Shown: piece by piece, positions 48,462 through 58,195 of the stretch
Layout: every line of letters begins with the position of its first letter
Numbering within the stretch: position 1 is the stretch's first letter
Origin: Bacteroidales bacterium
GTDB lineage: Bacteria; Bacteroidota; Bacteroidia; Bacteroidales; Prolixibacteraceae
Assembly (NCBI GenBank): GCA_012729335.1
Contig: JAAYDJ010000021.1
Span: 124,001 to 188,000, forward strand
DNA length: 64,000 bases
Direction of reading: 5' to 3'
The notes under the pieces: model-generated
Seen by the model: only the letters and a program-made list of their open reading frames with translations
Database searches by the model: none
Told to the model about the DNA's origin: nothing
Translations under genes and position numbers: made by a program

Positions 48462-49376
48462 ATGGATTACGAAACCGGGAAAAAAGGAAATTTTCTGGGC
48501 GCGACCCCCAAAGACCGGCGGAACAACGTCATTGTCATTTTGTTGGCGGTGATTCTGGCGGTGATGCTGTTTCTGTTTTTTGCACAGAGGAAAAGCAACC
48601 GGATCATTGTGGGGCAAATCACGGCCCAGAAGGACTCCATAGAGGTGGAGCTTACGCAGATCATTGCCGGGTACGACAGCCTGAAGGTGGAAAACGACAC
48701 CCTTTCACAACAGATATACATGGCCCAATCGCGGGTCAGGGACCTGTTGCTGGAGGTGGAGCAGACCAGGCGGGTGAGTCTGGACCGGATCAACCGCTAC
48801 CAGAAGGAGGTGACCACCCTGCGTGACATCATGCGCAATTACATCGTTCAGATCGACTCTCTGAACCGGCGCAACCAGTTGCTGATGGCCGAGAACCTGG
48901 AGGTGAAGGAGCAGGCCCGCCAGGTGGAGAGCCGGAATGAGCAGCTCACTCAGGAAAAACAAGAACTCGAGGAGAACCTGAAACGGGCGGCCGCACTGGA
49001 GGTCAGGGAGCTGACCGCCGCCGGCATGAACGACCGCAACAAGGATACCCGTTTTGCCGACCGGACGGTGATGATCAGGGTCAACATGGTCATCAACCAG
49101 AACATCACGGCTAAACGGGGCGCCAAAAACATCTACGTCCGCATCATGCGCCCCGACCAGCTCCTCCTCAACAAATCATCCGATGACCGCTTCCGTTACG
49201 AAGACCTTCACATACCCTATACGGCGGCCCGGGAAATCAACTACGAAGGCAATGACCTTCCCGTAGCCATTTACTGGGACAACAAAGGGCAGTCGCCCCT
49301 CATTCCGGGAAATTACACCATCGACGTATTTGCCGACGGAAACAACATCGGCACCACCGTGCTGGAATTGAAATAA
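48462..49376 (+). CDS. Hypothetical membrane-anchored coiled-coil protein
   Basis: TM VIVILLAVILAVMLFLFFA then long heptad coiled coil and C-terminal beta domain; TACTTTTG box at 48428..48435. Confidence 0.8.
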   Translation: MDYETGKKGNFLGATPKDRRNNVIVILLAVILAVMLFLFFAQRKSNRIIVGQITAQKDSIEVELTQIIAGYDSLKVENDTLSQQIYMAQSRVRDLLLEVEQTRRVSLDRINRYQKEVTTLRDIMRNYIVQIDSLNRRNQLLMAENLEVKEQARQVESRNEQLTQEKQELEENLKRAAALEVRELTAAGMNDRNKDTRFADRTVMIRVNMVINQNITAKRGAKNIYVRIMRPDQLLLNKSSDDRFRYEDLHIPYTAAREINYEGNDLPVAIYWDNKGQSPLIPGNYTIDVFADGNNIGTTVLELK

Positions 49377-49475
49377 CCGGGATGAACAAATGGGCTTCCA
49401 CGGTGACATTATGACCGCCGGGATATGAAAATTAAAGCCGGGGTGTTATTTTTGTGTCGTTAAAGTATCCTGCAG

Positions 49476-50495
49476 ATGTTAGAAAAGATCAAAGCCCTGA
49501 AAGGGGAAATTGAGGCGGCGGCGCCGGAAACGGCTCTCCAGCTGGAAGAGCTCCGTATCAGGCTCATCAGCAAGAAGGGGGTGATCAGCCAGCTCTTTGA
49601 GGAGTTCAGGGAAGTGGATCCTCTGTTGAAGAAAGAGGTGGGAAAAGCCCTCAACGAGCTGAAGAACAGCGCCATGGAAAAGATCAACCGGCTAAAGGAG
49701 CTGCTTGATGCCCGCCAGGAGGAGGGGAGCCGTGCCGACCTGACCGCCCCCGGCGATGCCCTTACGCTGGGGTCACGCCATCCCCTGGCCATCGTGCGCA
49801 ACCGGATCACCTCCATTTTCGGACGGCTGGGATTCACCGTGGCCGAAGGCCCCGAAATTGAAGACGACTGGCATGTATTCTCAGCCCTGAACTTTCCCCC
49901 TGAACACCCGGCCCGCGACATGCAGGATACCTTCTTCATAGAAAAAAATCCCGACATTTTGCTGCGCACCCATACCTCCAGCGTGCAAATCAGGGTCATG
50001 GAACGGAGCCAGCCCCCCATCCGGGCCATTTTCCCCGGAAGGGTCTTCCGCAATGAGGCCATCTCGGCCCGCTCCCACTGTATTTTCCACCAGGTGGAGG
50101 GCCTTTATGTCGACCAGAACGTCTCCTTCGCCGACCTGAAACAAACCCTGCTCTATTTTGCCCGGGAACTCTTCGGCGAAGGTACCGAAATACGCCTGCG
50201 CCCCTCCTATTTCCCCTTCACGGAACCTTCTGCGGAAATGGACGTGAGTTGTTCCATTTGTGGCGGAAAGGGATGCAATCTTTGCAAATACACGGGATGG
50301 CTCGAAATCCTGGGATGCGGGATGGTCGACCCCAATGTCCTGGAAGCCTGCAACATCGACAGCAACAAGTATACGGGGTACGCCTTTGGGATGGGCATTG
50401 AACGGATTACCATGCTGCTCTACGGTGTAAAAGACATCCGCCTCTACTTTGAAAACGACGTTCGTTTCCTGAGGCAGTTCCGCTCCGCATTATAG
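49476..50495 (+). CDS. pheS: Phenylalanine--tRNA ligase alpha subunit
   Basis: GSRHPLAIVRNRITSIFGRLGFTVAEGPEIEDDWHVFSALNFPPEHPARDMQDTFF...FGMGIERITMLLYGVKDIRLYFENDVRFLRQF. Confidence 0.97.
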   Translation: MLEKIKALKGEIEAAAPETALQLEELRIRLISKKGVISQLFEEFREVDPLLKKEVGKALNELKNSAMEKINRLKELLDARQEEGSRADLTAPGDALTLGSRHPLAIVRNRITSIFGRLGFTVAEGPEIEDDWHVFSALNFPPEHPARDMQDTFFIEKNPDILLRTHTSSVQIRVMERSQPPIRAIFPGRVFRNEAISARSHCIFHQVEGLYVDQNVSFADLKQTLLYFARELFGEGTEIRLRPSYFPFTEPSAEMDVSCSICGGKGCNLCKYTGWLEILGCGMVDPNVLEACNIDSNKYTGYAFGMGIERITMLLYGVKDIRLYFENDVRFLRQFRSAL

Positions 50496-50497
50496 CA

Positions 50498-52171
50498 TCA
50501 ATTGGCGGAGATTACCGTGCCCGGGGCGAAGTAACGGGCATAGGCGGCAGGATCCGTGAGGACTTCACGGGCTTTGAGAATATCGGGATCTTCACGCAGC
50601 ATGGCCCTGATAGCCCCCTTCTGATAATAATAACGGCCTACAATTTCATCCTTCAACAGGTCGCTGATCTCCTTGCGGAATAGCCTGAGGTCCTTGTCGA
50701 GGTCGGGTTTCAGCCGGGCCTCCAGGTTCTTGAATTCCGCCTCCGCCACCTCGTAATATTTCTCGGAACGGGCCGTTTTCAGAAGTTCTTCAAAGGCATC
50801 GCCGGTTTCAGAATCGTATTGGAATCCGCTGTTTTTCACAAATTCGGTGAAATCGCGGTATATCTCATCGGTGATGGTAAAATCTTCGGGTGGTGCGATG
50901 GCGGCTGTTTTGGCGGCGAACCGGGTGGCGTAATCAAAGAGGATGAAACGGGTGACCAGTTCGATCGCCAGGTTGCTCAGATCGTCCTGTTCCACCTTGA
51001 TGTCGGGGACCACGCCCCCGCCGTCATAGACTTTCCTTCCCCTTTTGGTCCTGAATTCGGAGATGAGAGAATCGGGGACCATGCCCACGCTGCCGTCTTC
51101 GTTGCGGTGGGAGTAGTCGAGGGCCTGGATGCACCGGCCGCTGGGCACGTAATATTTGGCGGTGGTCACCTTCAGTTTGGTATTGTAGCTCAGGTCACGG
51201 GTCGTTTGTACCAGCCCCTTCCCGAAGGTCCTGGTCCCGATGACCAGTCCGCGGTCCAGGTCCTGCATCGCCCCGGCAATGATCTCGGAGGCCGAAGCCG
51301 ACCCCCTGTCGGTGATCACCGCCAGCCTCACCGTGGTATCGATGGGTTGCTGCGTGGCCTTATACACATTGTCCCATTCCTTCACCTTCCCCCGGGTACT
51401 TACAATTTCCGACCCCCGGGGAACAAACAGGTTCATGATCTTCACCGACTCAATCAGGAGTCCGCCCGGATTGGAACGCAGGTCAAGGATCAGCGACTCG
51501 GGCTGATGCTGCCTTTTCAGTTCCTGATAAGCTTTCTTCACCTCATCGCCGCAATCCTGGGTGAAATTGGAAAGCCTGATGTAGGCGCTCTTTTCATCGA
51601 GCATGCCATAGTACGGCACTGCGGGTATGGAGATCTTCTCCCTGACCACATCCACCTCAAAACTCTTTTTATCGCCGGGGCGCTGGATCTTCACCCTCAC
51701 GGGTTTCATGGCGGGTCCTTTCAGCAGGTTGCTGACATCCTCCGTGGTCATAGTGGACGTGGATTTCCCTTCCACCTCCAGGAGAATATCGCCGGCCTTT
51801 AATCCCGATTTCTGGGCGGGAAATCCCTCATAAGGTTCTGCAATGATGATATGTTCATTCTGCTTGCTGATCAGCGCTCCGATCCCGGCATACTCACCGG
51901 TGGTCATGAACTTGAAATCCTCCACATCGGCTTCCGAGATGTAGTTCGTGTAGGGATCAAGCGACTCCAGCATCTTGTCAATGCTGGTTTTCACCAGTTT
52001 GTTGGGCTGGATGTCATCGACATAAAAGGCGTTCAGCTCCCTGAACAGGGAATAATAGATATCTAGATTCTTGGCAATTTCAAAATTCTTCTGGTCATTG
52101 GTAAAACCAAACAGAAAAACGGCCGTACCTGCGGCCACGACAAACGCAAAAAGTAACCTTCTGATCTTCAT
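50498..52171 (-). CDS. S41 family C-terminal processing peptidase (PDZ domain)
   Basis: SGLKAGDILLEVEGKSTSTMTTEDVSNLLKGP...LILDLRSNPGGLLIES...ITDRGSASASEIIAGAMQDLDRGLVIGTRTFGKGLVQ. Confidence 0.95.
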   Translation of the reverse strand: MKIRRLLFAFVVAAGTAVFLFGFTNDQKNFEIAKNLDIYYSLFRELNAFYVDDIQPNKLVKTSIDKMLESLDPYTNYISEADVEDFKFMTTGEYAGIGALISKQNEHIIIAEPYEGFPAQKSGLKAGDILLEVEGKSTSTMTTEDVSNLLKGPAMKPVRVKIQRPGDKKSFEVDVVREKISIPAVPYYGMLDEKSAYIRLSNFTQDCGDEVKKAYQELKRQHQPESLILDLRSNPGGLLIESVKIMNLFVPRGSEIVSTRGKVKEWDNVYKATQQPIDTTVRLAVITDRGSASASEIIAGAMQDLDRGLVIGTRTFGKGLVQTTRDLSYNTKLKVTTAKYYVPSGRCIQALDYSHRNEDGSVGMVPDSLISEFRTKRGRKVYDGGGVVPDIKVEQDDLSNLAIELVTRFILFDYATRFAAKTAAIAPPEDFTITDEIYRDFTEFVKNSGFQYDSETGDAFEELLKTARSEKYYEVAEAEFKNLEARLKPDLDKDLRLFRKEISDLLKDEIVGRYYYQKGAIRAMLREDPDILKAREVLTDPAAYARYFAPGTVISAN

Positions 52172-52327
52172 TTCTCCATCTTCTAAACCAGGGCAAAATT
52201 AGCAAAACATACGGCACTCAGGAGTTTTACCGGTAAATTTCACCCATTCGGCGAAATGTGGTACCGTTTTGAATCTGATGATGATATGTTTGTATCGGAT
52301 TAATAACGGTGTGAAAGGAGTCAAGTT

Positions 52328-53044
52328 ATGAGGCGGTTGGTTTTATTTGGAGCGGCAGCCCTTATGGGTTCTTTTCTGAGTTCCTGCTTTTTCATGGGAC
52401 CTTCGGTGAAGGGAAACGGAGAGGTGAGAACCGAGGAGAGGAAAGTGGAGCCCTTTTCGGGCGTCAGCGTAACCAGCGGTATGAATGTGGAGCTCATCCA
52501 GGGGGAAGAGCAGAATGTGAAGGTAGTGGCCGACGCGAACCTGCACAAGCTGATTGAAACCCATGTGGAAGACGGCATCCTGGAGATCAGGGCGCTGGCC
52601 AACATCTGGCGGGCTAACGAGAAGAAGGTGGTGGTCACGGTCAGGGATCTGGATGAGATCTCCGGAACCGCGGGCAGCAATATTTCCTCCGGGAACCAGC
52701 TGGTGGCCGACCAGTTAAAGGTCCGCGGATCGGCGGGAAGCAACATCAGGCTGGAAATTGAAGGCCAGCAGGTGGAGCTCAGCGGTTCTTCGGGGGCCAA
52801 CATCAGGCTGAAAGGGGGAGCACACCAGTTCAGGGTAAAAACCTCCTCCGGGGCCAACATCAAGGCTGGAGACTTTTTAGCTTCAACCTGTGACGTAGAC
52901 GCTTCCAGCGGGGGCAACGTGTGGGTCTCGGTGCAGAACGAACTCACCGCCGACGCCTCCAGCGGCGGAAATATCTTCTATCAGGGAACCCCTCCGCAGA
53001 TCACGGTGAACACCTCTTCAGGCGGAAACATCATCAAGAAATAA
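52328..53044 (+). CDS. Head-GIN (DUF2807) domain lipoprotein
   Basis: Lipobox FLSSCFF; VEPFSGVSVTSGMNVELIQGEEQNVKV; repeated SGSSGANI/SSGGNI strands. Confidence 0.92.
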   Translation: MRRLVLFGAAALMGSFLSSCFFMGPSVKGNGEVRTEERKVEPFSGVSVTSGMNVELIQGEEQNVKVVADANLHKLIETHVEDGILEIRALANIWRANEKKVVVTVRDLDEISGTAGSNISSGNQLVADQLKVRGSAGSNIRLEIEGQQVELSGSSGANIRLKGGAHQFRVKTSSGANIKAGDFLASTCDVDASSGGNVWVSVQNELTADASSGGNIFYQGTPPQITVNTSSGGNIIKK

Positions 53045-53208
53045 AAAGCATTAATTTTGCCCCGTCCATGGTTTGAGACATGGGCACTCATGGTCAGACC
53101 CGTGAAAGATCCGTAAGTCTCTTAAAGTCATAAAAGTGGGTACCGGCAATGGCTTCACATCTGATTTGTGGGGCCAGCTTTTTTTTAAACACAGCTTAAA
53201 TAGTCATC

Positions 53209-53484
53209 ATGAATCTTTTAATACTGCTCACCATCGTCTCCTTCTTCAGAACGCTGTTGATCATTTTGATCATCTGGTATGGCATCAAACTGGTGACCCG
53301 TTATATCTTTCCCTTGCTGATGCGGAAAACCATGCACAACATGCAGTCGCGCATGGAGCAGCAGTTCAGGGAACAGCAGCGCGGGCAGCGCTCCGAAGGG
53401 GAGGTGACCATCGAAAAGAACCGCCGGAACAGCCCCACCAAACCCAATGAGGGGGAATATGTCGACTTTGAGGAGGTGGAATAA
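53209..53484 (+). CDS. DUF4834 family small membrane protein
   Basis: N-terminal TM FFRTLLIILIIWYGIKLVTRYIFPLLM, tail GEVTIEKNRRN...GEYVDFEEVE. Confidence 0.82.
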   Translation: MNLLILLTIVSFFRTLLIILIIWYGIKLVTRYIFPLLMRKTMHNMQSRMEQQFREQQRGQRSEGEVTIEKNRRNSPTKPNEGEYVDFEEVE

Positions 53485-53533
53485 CAGATTTATCCCCTAT
53501 TTTTGCCGGTCAAATATTCAGAAATCATTCAAC

Positions 53534-55087
53534 ATGGCTCAGGAAGATCTCTTTAAAAAACTGGTGGCCCATTGCAAGGAGTATGGCTACGTGTTTCAAT
53601 CCAGCGAAATTTACGATGGTTTATCAGCCGTTTACGACTACGGCCAGTACGGCGTCGAGCTGAAGAACAACATCAAGAAATACTGGTGGGACAGCATGAT
53701 CCTTCTGCACGAGAATGTGGTGGGCATCGATTCGGCCATTTTCATGCACCCCACCATCTGGAAGGCGTCGGGCCATGTCGACGCCTTCAACGACCCCCTT
53801 ATCGACAACAAGGATTCCAAGAAGCGATACCGGGCCGACGTGCTCATCGAGGAGCAGCTGGCCAAAATCGAAGAGAAGATCAATAAAGAGGTCGACAAAG
53901 CCCGGAAACGGTTTGGTGAAGCCTTCGATGAGGCGCAGTTCCGGGCCACCAATGCCAGGGTCCTGGAAAACCAGGAGAAATGGGAGGAGCTGCACAGCCG
54001 GTTCAGCAAAGCCCTCAACGACAGCAACCTGGAGGAGCTGCGCCAGATCATTGTCGACCAGGAGATCGTCTGTCCCATTTCAGGGACCCGCAACTGGACG
54101 GAAGTACGCCAGTTTAACCTGATGTTTTCGACCGACATGGGCTCGACGGCCGACGGGGCCATGAAGATTTTCCTGCGCCCGGAAACCGCCCAGGGCATCT
54201 TCGTCAACTACCTCAATGTCCAGAAGACCGGGCGGATGAAAATCCCCTTCGGGATTGCCCAGATCGGCAAGGCCTTCCGGAATGAGATCGTCGCCCGCCA
54301 GTTCATCTTCCGCATGCGGGAGTTCGAACAGATGGAGATGCAGTTCTTCGTGGAACCGGGCACCGAGTTGGAGTGGTTCCGCCACTGGAAGGAGATTCGC
54401 ATGAAATGGCACCAGGCCCTGGGCTTCGGCAGCGAGAACTACCGCTTCCATGAGCACGAGAAGCTGGCCCACTACGCCAATGCCGCCGTCGACGTGGAAT
54501 ACCGCTTCCCCTTTGGCTTCAAGGAGGTGGAGGGAATCCACTCACGCACCGATTTCGACCTGTCGCAGCACGAACAATACTCGGGCAAGAAGCTCCGCTA
54601 TTTCGATCCCGAGAAAAACGAATCGTACGTACCCTATGTCGTGGAGACCTCCATCGGAGTCGACCGCATGTTCCTGCAGGTAGTGGCCGCCTCTTATCAT
54701 GAGGAAGAGGTTGTTGGTGCCAACGGGGAGAAGGATATCCGCACGGTGCTGCGCATTCCGCCGGCGCTGGCTCCCGTGAAGCTGGCGGTGCTCCCGCTGG
54801 TCAAAAAAGACGGGCAGCCCGAAAAGGCCCGCGCAATCATCGACAGCCTGAAGTTCGACTTCAACTGCCAGTACGACGAAAAGGACTCCATCGGCAAGCG
54901 CTACCGCCGCCAGGATGCCATCGGCACCCCCTTCTGTATCACCATCGACCACCAGACTGAAACCGACAATACGGTGACCATCCGCTACCGCGACACCATG
55001 GAGCAGGAACGGATTCCCGTGGAAAAGATCAGGGAGATCGTGGCCGAAAGGGTAAGCATGAAGAATCTTTTCAGGAGACTTCAATAA
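53534..55087 (+). CDS. glyS: Glycine--tRNA ligase
   Basis: MAQEDLFKKLVAHCKEYGYVFQSSEIYDGLSAVYDYGQYGVELKNNIKKYWW...LRPETAQGIFVNY; ATG at 53534. Confidence 0.97.
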   Translation: MAQEDLFKKLVAHCKEYGYVFQSSEIYDGLSAVYDYGQYGVELKNNIKKYWWDSMILLHENVVGIDSAIFMHPTIWKASGHVDAFNDPLIDNKDSKKRYRADVLIEEQLAKIEEKINKEVDKARKRFGEAFDEAQFRATNARVLENQEKWEELHSRFSKALNDSNLEELRQIIVDQEIVCPISGTRNWTEVRQFNLMFSTDMGSTADGAMKIFLRPETAQGIFVNYLNVQKTGRMKIPFGIAQIGKAFRNEIVARQFIFRMREFEQMEMQFFVEPGTELEWFRHWKEIRMKWHQALGFGSENYRFHEHEKLAHYANAAVDVEYRFPFGFKEVEGIHSRTDFDLSQHEQYSGKKLRYFDPEKNESYVPYVVETSIGVDRMFLQVVAASYHEEEVVGANGEKDIRTVLRIPPALAPVKLAVLPLVKKDGQPEKARAIIDSLKFDFNCQYDEKDSIGKRYRRQDAIGTPFCITIDHQTETDNTVTIRYRDTMEQERIPVEKIREIVAERVSMKNLFRRLQ

Positions 55088-55224
55088 AACGGCTCATCAG
55101 AAGGTATTCAGGCTACCCCTGATACGGTTTTTCAAGTCATTTCTGACACCGGCCAGTGCTGCATATTTATTCCATGATTCGAATAAAATCAGGGGCGAAC
55201 AAATCAAATCGCTAACTTTGGACG

Positions 55225-56700
55225 GTGAAAAGGGTACTGATCATAACCTATTACTGGCCTCCGGCCGGGGGTGGCGGGGTGATGCGCTGGCTCAAGATGT
55301 CAAAATACCTGCCTGAACATGGCTGGCAGCCGGTCATCTATACGCCGGAAAATCCTGATCCTTCGGTGATCGATGAGAGTCTGCTGGCGGAAGTACCCCC
55401 GGAAGCAGAGGTAGTGCGCCTACCCATTTGGGAGCCTTACGACCTCTTCCGCAAACTCACGGGCCGTTCAAAGGAGAGCCGCTTTAAGTCGGGGTACATT
55501 TCTGAGGCCTCCCGGGGAAGCTTTAAAGAGCAGGTGGCCGTTTTTCTTCGCGGCAACCTGATGATCCCTGATCCGCGCGTTTTCTGGGTAAAGCCTTCGG
55601 TGCGATTCCTCCGGAAATACCTGGTGGAACACCCCGTTGACCTGATGATCTCCACAGGTCCTCCCCACAGCATGCACCTCATCGCCCTGAAACTGAAAAG
55701 ATATGTGAAGGTGCCCTGGCTGGCCGACTTCAGGGATCCCTGGACAGGCATCGATTTCTACCACCGGCTGAAACTCACCCGGCTGGCCGACCGCCTTCAC
55801 CACCGGCTTGAAAAAAAGGTGCTGACTGCCGCCGATGTGGTCACCGTGGTGACCCCCGGCATGAAACGGTCGCTGGAAGCCCTTGCCGGCAGGGAAGTCC
55901 ACGTGATTTTCAATGGCTTCGATCCTGCAGACTTTGAAGATTTTGAAGTTCCAAAGTATTCTCCGGACAACTTAGGTATGGCATCAGGGAAATCATTCAT
56001 GAATGCGGAGCAACAGGAATCCGCCAAAAACGCAATGCATCGGGAATCCCCCAGGATCCCAGATGACCATGTACCTGTCAAAACAGCAGAAGGAGTGCCA
56101 ACAAGCAACCACACCGCGGAGCCGGCAGCTGAACATTTTATTATCAGCCACTTCGGGGCATTCAACCGCGACCGGAATCCTTCGGCCCTCTGGACCGCCA
56201 TGGCCGGAATGGTAAAAGAAATCCCTCTCTCCGGGGAAAAGCTGAAGATCAGGCTGATCGGACAGACCGATGCATCCATCCTTCAGGAAATTCAGGAACG
56301 GGGACTCGGGGAGTTTCTGGAAGTGATTCCCCACCTGGATCACCGGGAAGGCCTGCGGGTGCTGGGCCACTCTTCGGTTCTGCTGCTGCCGCTCAATGAT
56401 TCTCCCAACGCCAGGGAGATCCTTCCCGGAAAAATGTACGAATACATGGCCCTGAGGCGCCCCATCCTGGCCATCGGCCCCACAGGCAGCGACTGCGAGG
56501 CCATTCTCACCGGGACTTCCGCCGGCACTTACCATCCCTTCGACGATACAGCCGGCATGAAAAATGCACTGTCGGGCTATTTCCATCAATGGCAGCAGGG
56601 AGAATTATCTTCCGGGAATGGGAACATCAGCCGATTCTCCCGCCGTCACCTGGCCGGGGAGATTATCCAAATAGGCACAACCGCCGGATGGTCAAAATAA
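55225..56700 (+). CDS. Glycosyltransferase (GT-B fold), GTG start
   Basis: RVLIITYYWPPAGGGGVMRWLKMSKYLPEHGWQPVIYTPE...WLADFRDPWTG; GTG at 55225. Confidence 0.9.
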   Translation: MKRVLIITYYWPPAGGGGVMRWLKMSKYLPEHGWQPVIYTPENPDPSVIDESLLAEVPPEAEVVRLPIWEPYDLFRKLTGRSKESRFKSGYISEASRGSFKEQVAVFLRGNLMIPDPRVFWVKPSVRFLRKYLVEHPVDLMISTGPPHSMHLIALKLKRYVKVPWLADFRDPWTGIDFYHRLKLTRLADRLHHRLEKKVLTAADVVTVVTPGMKRSLEALAGREVHVIFNGFDPADFEDFEVPKYSPDNLGMASGKSFMNAEQQESAKNAMHRESPRIPDDHVPVKTAEGVPTSNHTAEPAAEHFIISHFGAFNRDRNPSALWTAMAGMVKEIPLSGEKLKIRLIGQTDASILQEIQERGLGEFLEVIPHLDHREGLRVLGHSSVLLLPLNDSPNAREILPGKMYEYMALRRPILAIGPTGSDCEAILTGTSAGTYHPFDDTAGMKNALSGYFHQWQQGELSSGNGNISRFSRRHLAGEIIQIGTTAGWSK

Positions 56701-56785
56701 TATGACCCGGATTATTTTTTCTTGATATTAGCCTTGACCTTATTACCTGATGTTTATGTGACCGATGAAATGAAATGTGAGAATA

Positions 56786-56818
56786 ATTTCGTATATTCGT
56801 GAACTGAATATACGAAAT
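56786..56818. promoter_or_regulatory. 13-bp perfect inverted repeat (7-nt spacer), candidate AbiEi operator
   Basis: ATTTCGTATATTC-gtgaact-GAATATACGAAAT, 7 bp before the abiEi ATG at 56825. Confidence 0.75.
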
Positions 56819-56824
56819 ATTAGT

Positions 56825-57412
56825 ATGTACAGTTCTCAAATTATGAAACCAGATTTAATTTTCACCCTCTTTCAAGACAACCGGACGGTATTCCGGCTGA
56901 AGGATATAGCCATGCTGACAGGCGAAACCGATTTTCTATCACTGAATAAAAGAATAAACTACCAGGTCAGTAAGGGAAGATTAAATAATCCCCGGAAAGG
57001 GATATACACAAAGCCTGATTATAATCCTGAAGAATTGGCTTGTTCACTCTACACGCCATCCTATATTTCTCTGGAATATGTTTTACAAAAAGCCGGTGTG
57101 ATTTTCCAATATGACACCCGGATAACGGCACTTAGCTATCTAAACAGAAAGGTCGAAATCGGTGGACAAGTTATCAATTACAGAAAAATGAAAGGGGAAC
57201 TTCTGATCAACACAGAAGGCATCCTCCGGCAATCCAATCATGTGAACATAGCCACCCCGGAAAGGGCATTTGTTGATATCCTCTATTTAAATGGTGACAT
57301 CTGGCTTGACCATACCAAATCGCTGAATAAAAACCTTGTCACGAAAATAGTATCCACTTTTCAATCGGCTCGTTTATCTGAAAGAGCTCATAATATTTTA
57401 AAAAAATGGTAA
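56825..57412 (+). CDS. abiEi: AbiEi-like type IV antitoxin
   Basis: N-terminal winged-helix-like FRLKDIAMLTGETDFLSLNKRINYQVSKGRLNNPRKGIYTKPDYNPEELACSLYTPSYISLEYVL; ATPERAFVDILYL. Confidence 0.85.
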   Translation: MYSSQIMKPDLIFTLFQDNRTVFRLKDIAMLTGETDFLSLNKRINYQVSKGRLNNPRKGIYTKPDYNPEELACSLYTPSYISLEYVLQKAGVIFQYDTRITALSYLNRKVEIGGQVINYRKMKGELLINTEGILRQSNHVNIATPERAFVDILYLNGDIWLDHTKSLNKNLVTKIVSTFQSARLSERAHNILKKW

Positions 57413-58104
57413 ATATCAACCGCCACAAGTTTTTTCTGGTTCAGATTCTCAAAGCGGTCTACAGTGATATTGTTCTGTCTAATTGCCTGGGATTTAAAGG
57501 AGGGACAGCCATGATGTTCTTTTATGACCTTCCCAGGATGTCCATCGACCTTGACTTTAACCTGATCATTCCGGGGAAAGAAGAAATTGTCTTTGAAAAG
57601 TTAAGGCAAATCATTTTGAAATATGGAAGTATCCATGATGAAGCCATGAAGTTTTTCGGGCCGGTCATTGTTCTGGATTATGGTGTCGGAGAAAGAAAAC
57701 TCAAAGTGGAGGTTTCCAACCGTCAGTTTAATGACAGATATGAAATCAGGGATTTGATGGGAATTTCCGTTCGCGTAATGGTTGCCCCTGACATGTTCGC
57801 CCATAAGCTTTGTGCTTTACTTGACAGGGAAAATTTAGCCACAAGAGATATCTTCGATTGCTGGTATTTTATGCACAAACAATCTCCTGTCAATAAGGAA
57901 ATTATTGAACAGAGGACGAATTTACCGCTTCATGAATACCTTGGTAAGTGCATCGATTATCTTGAAAACATGAGTGAAAAAGGGTTACTGCATGGAATAG
58001 GCGAACTTATGAATGAGGAGATGAAAAAATTCGTCAGGACGAAGTTACGGACTGAAACCATTTTTCTGATGAAATTTTATCAACAATACCCCATTCTGCA
58101 GTAA
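57406..58104 (+). CDS. abiEii: AbiEii nucleotidyltransferase toxin
   Basis: GFKGGTAMMFFYDLPRMSIDLDFNL (GGT...SxDLDF nucleotidyltransferase motif), MFAHKLCALLDRENLATRDIFDCWYF; overlaps antitoxin stop by 7 bp. Confidence 0.92.
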   Translation: MVNINRHKFFLVQILKAVYSDIVLSNCLGFKGGTAMMFFYDLPRMSIDLDFNLIIPGKEEIVFEKLRQIILKYGSIHDEAMKFFGPVIVLDYGVGERKLKVEVSNRQFNDRYEIRDLMGISVRVMVAPDMFAHKLCALLDRENLATRDIFDCWYFMHKQSPVNKEIIEQRTNLPLHEYLGKCIDYLENMSEKGLLHGIGELMNEEMKKFVRTKLRTETIFLMKFYQQYPILQ

Positions 58105-58195
58105 AAGAGCAGGTATTAAGAGAAACAAGTCCATGGCGTTATGTAGAGTATGATACCACAGGTAACACTCAAAGGGTTTGACCATGGCGTCAAAT

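Noticed and set aside
50819-51802. 327-aa plus-strand ORF
   Set aside because: Antisense shadow of the S41 peptidase.
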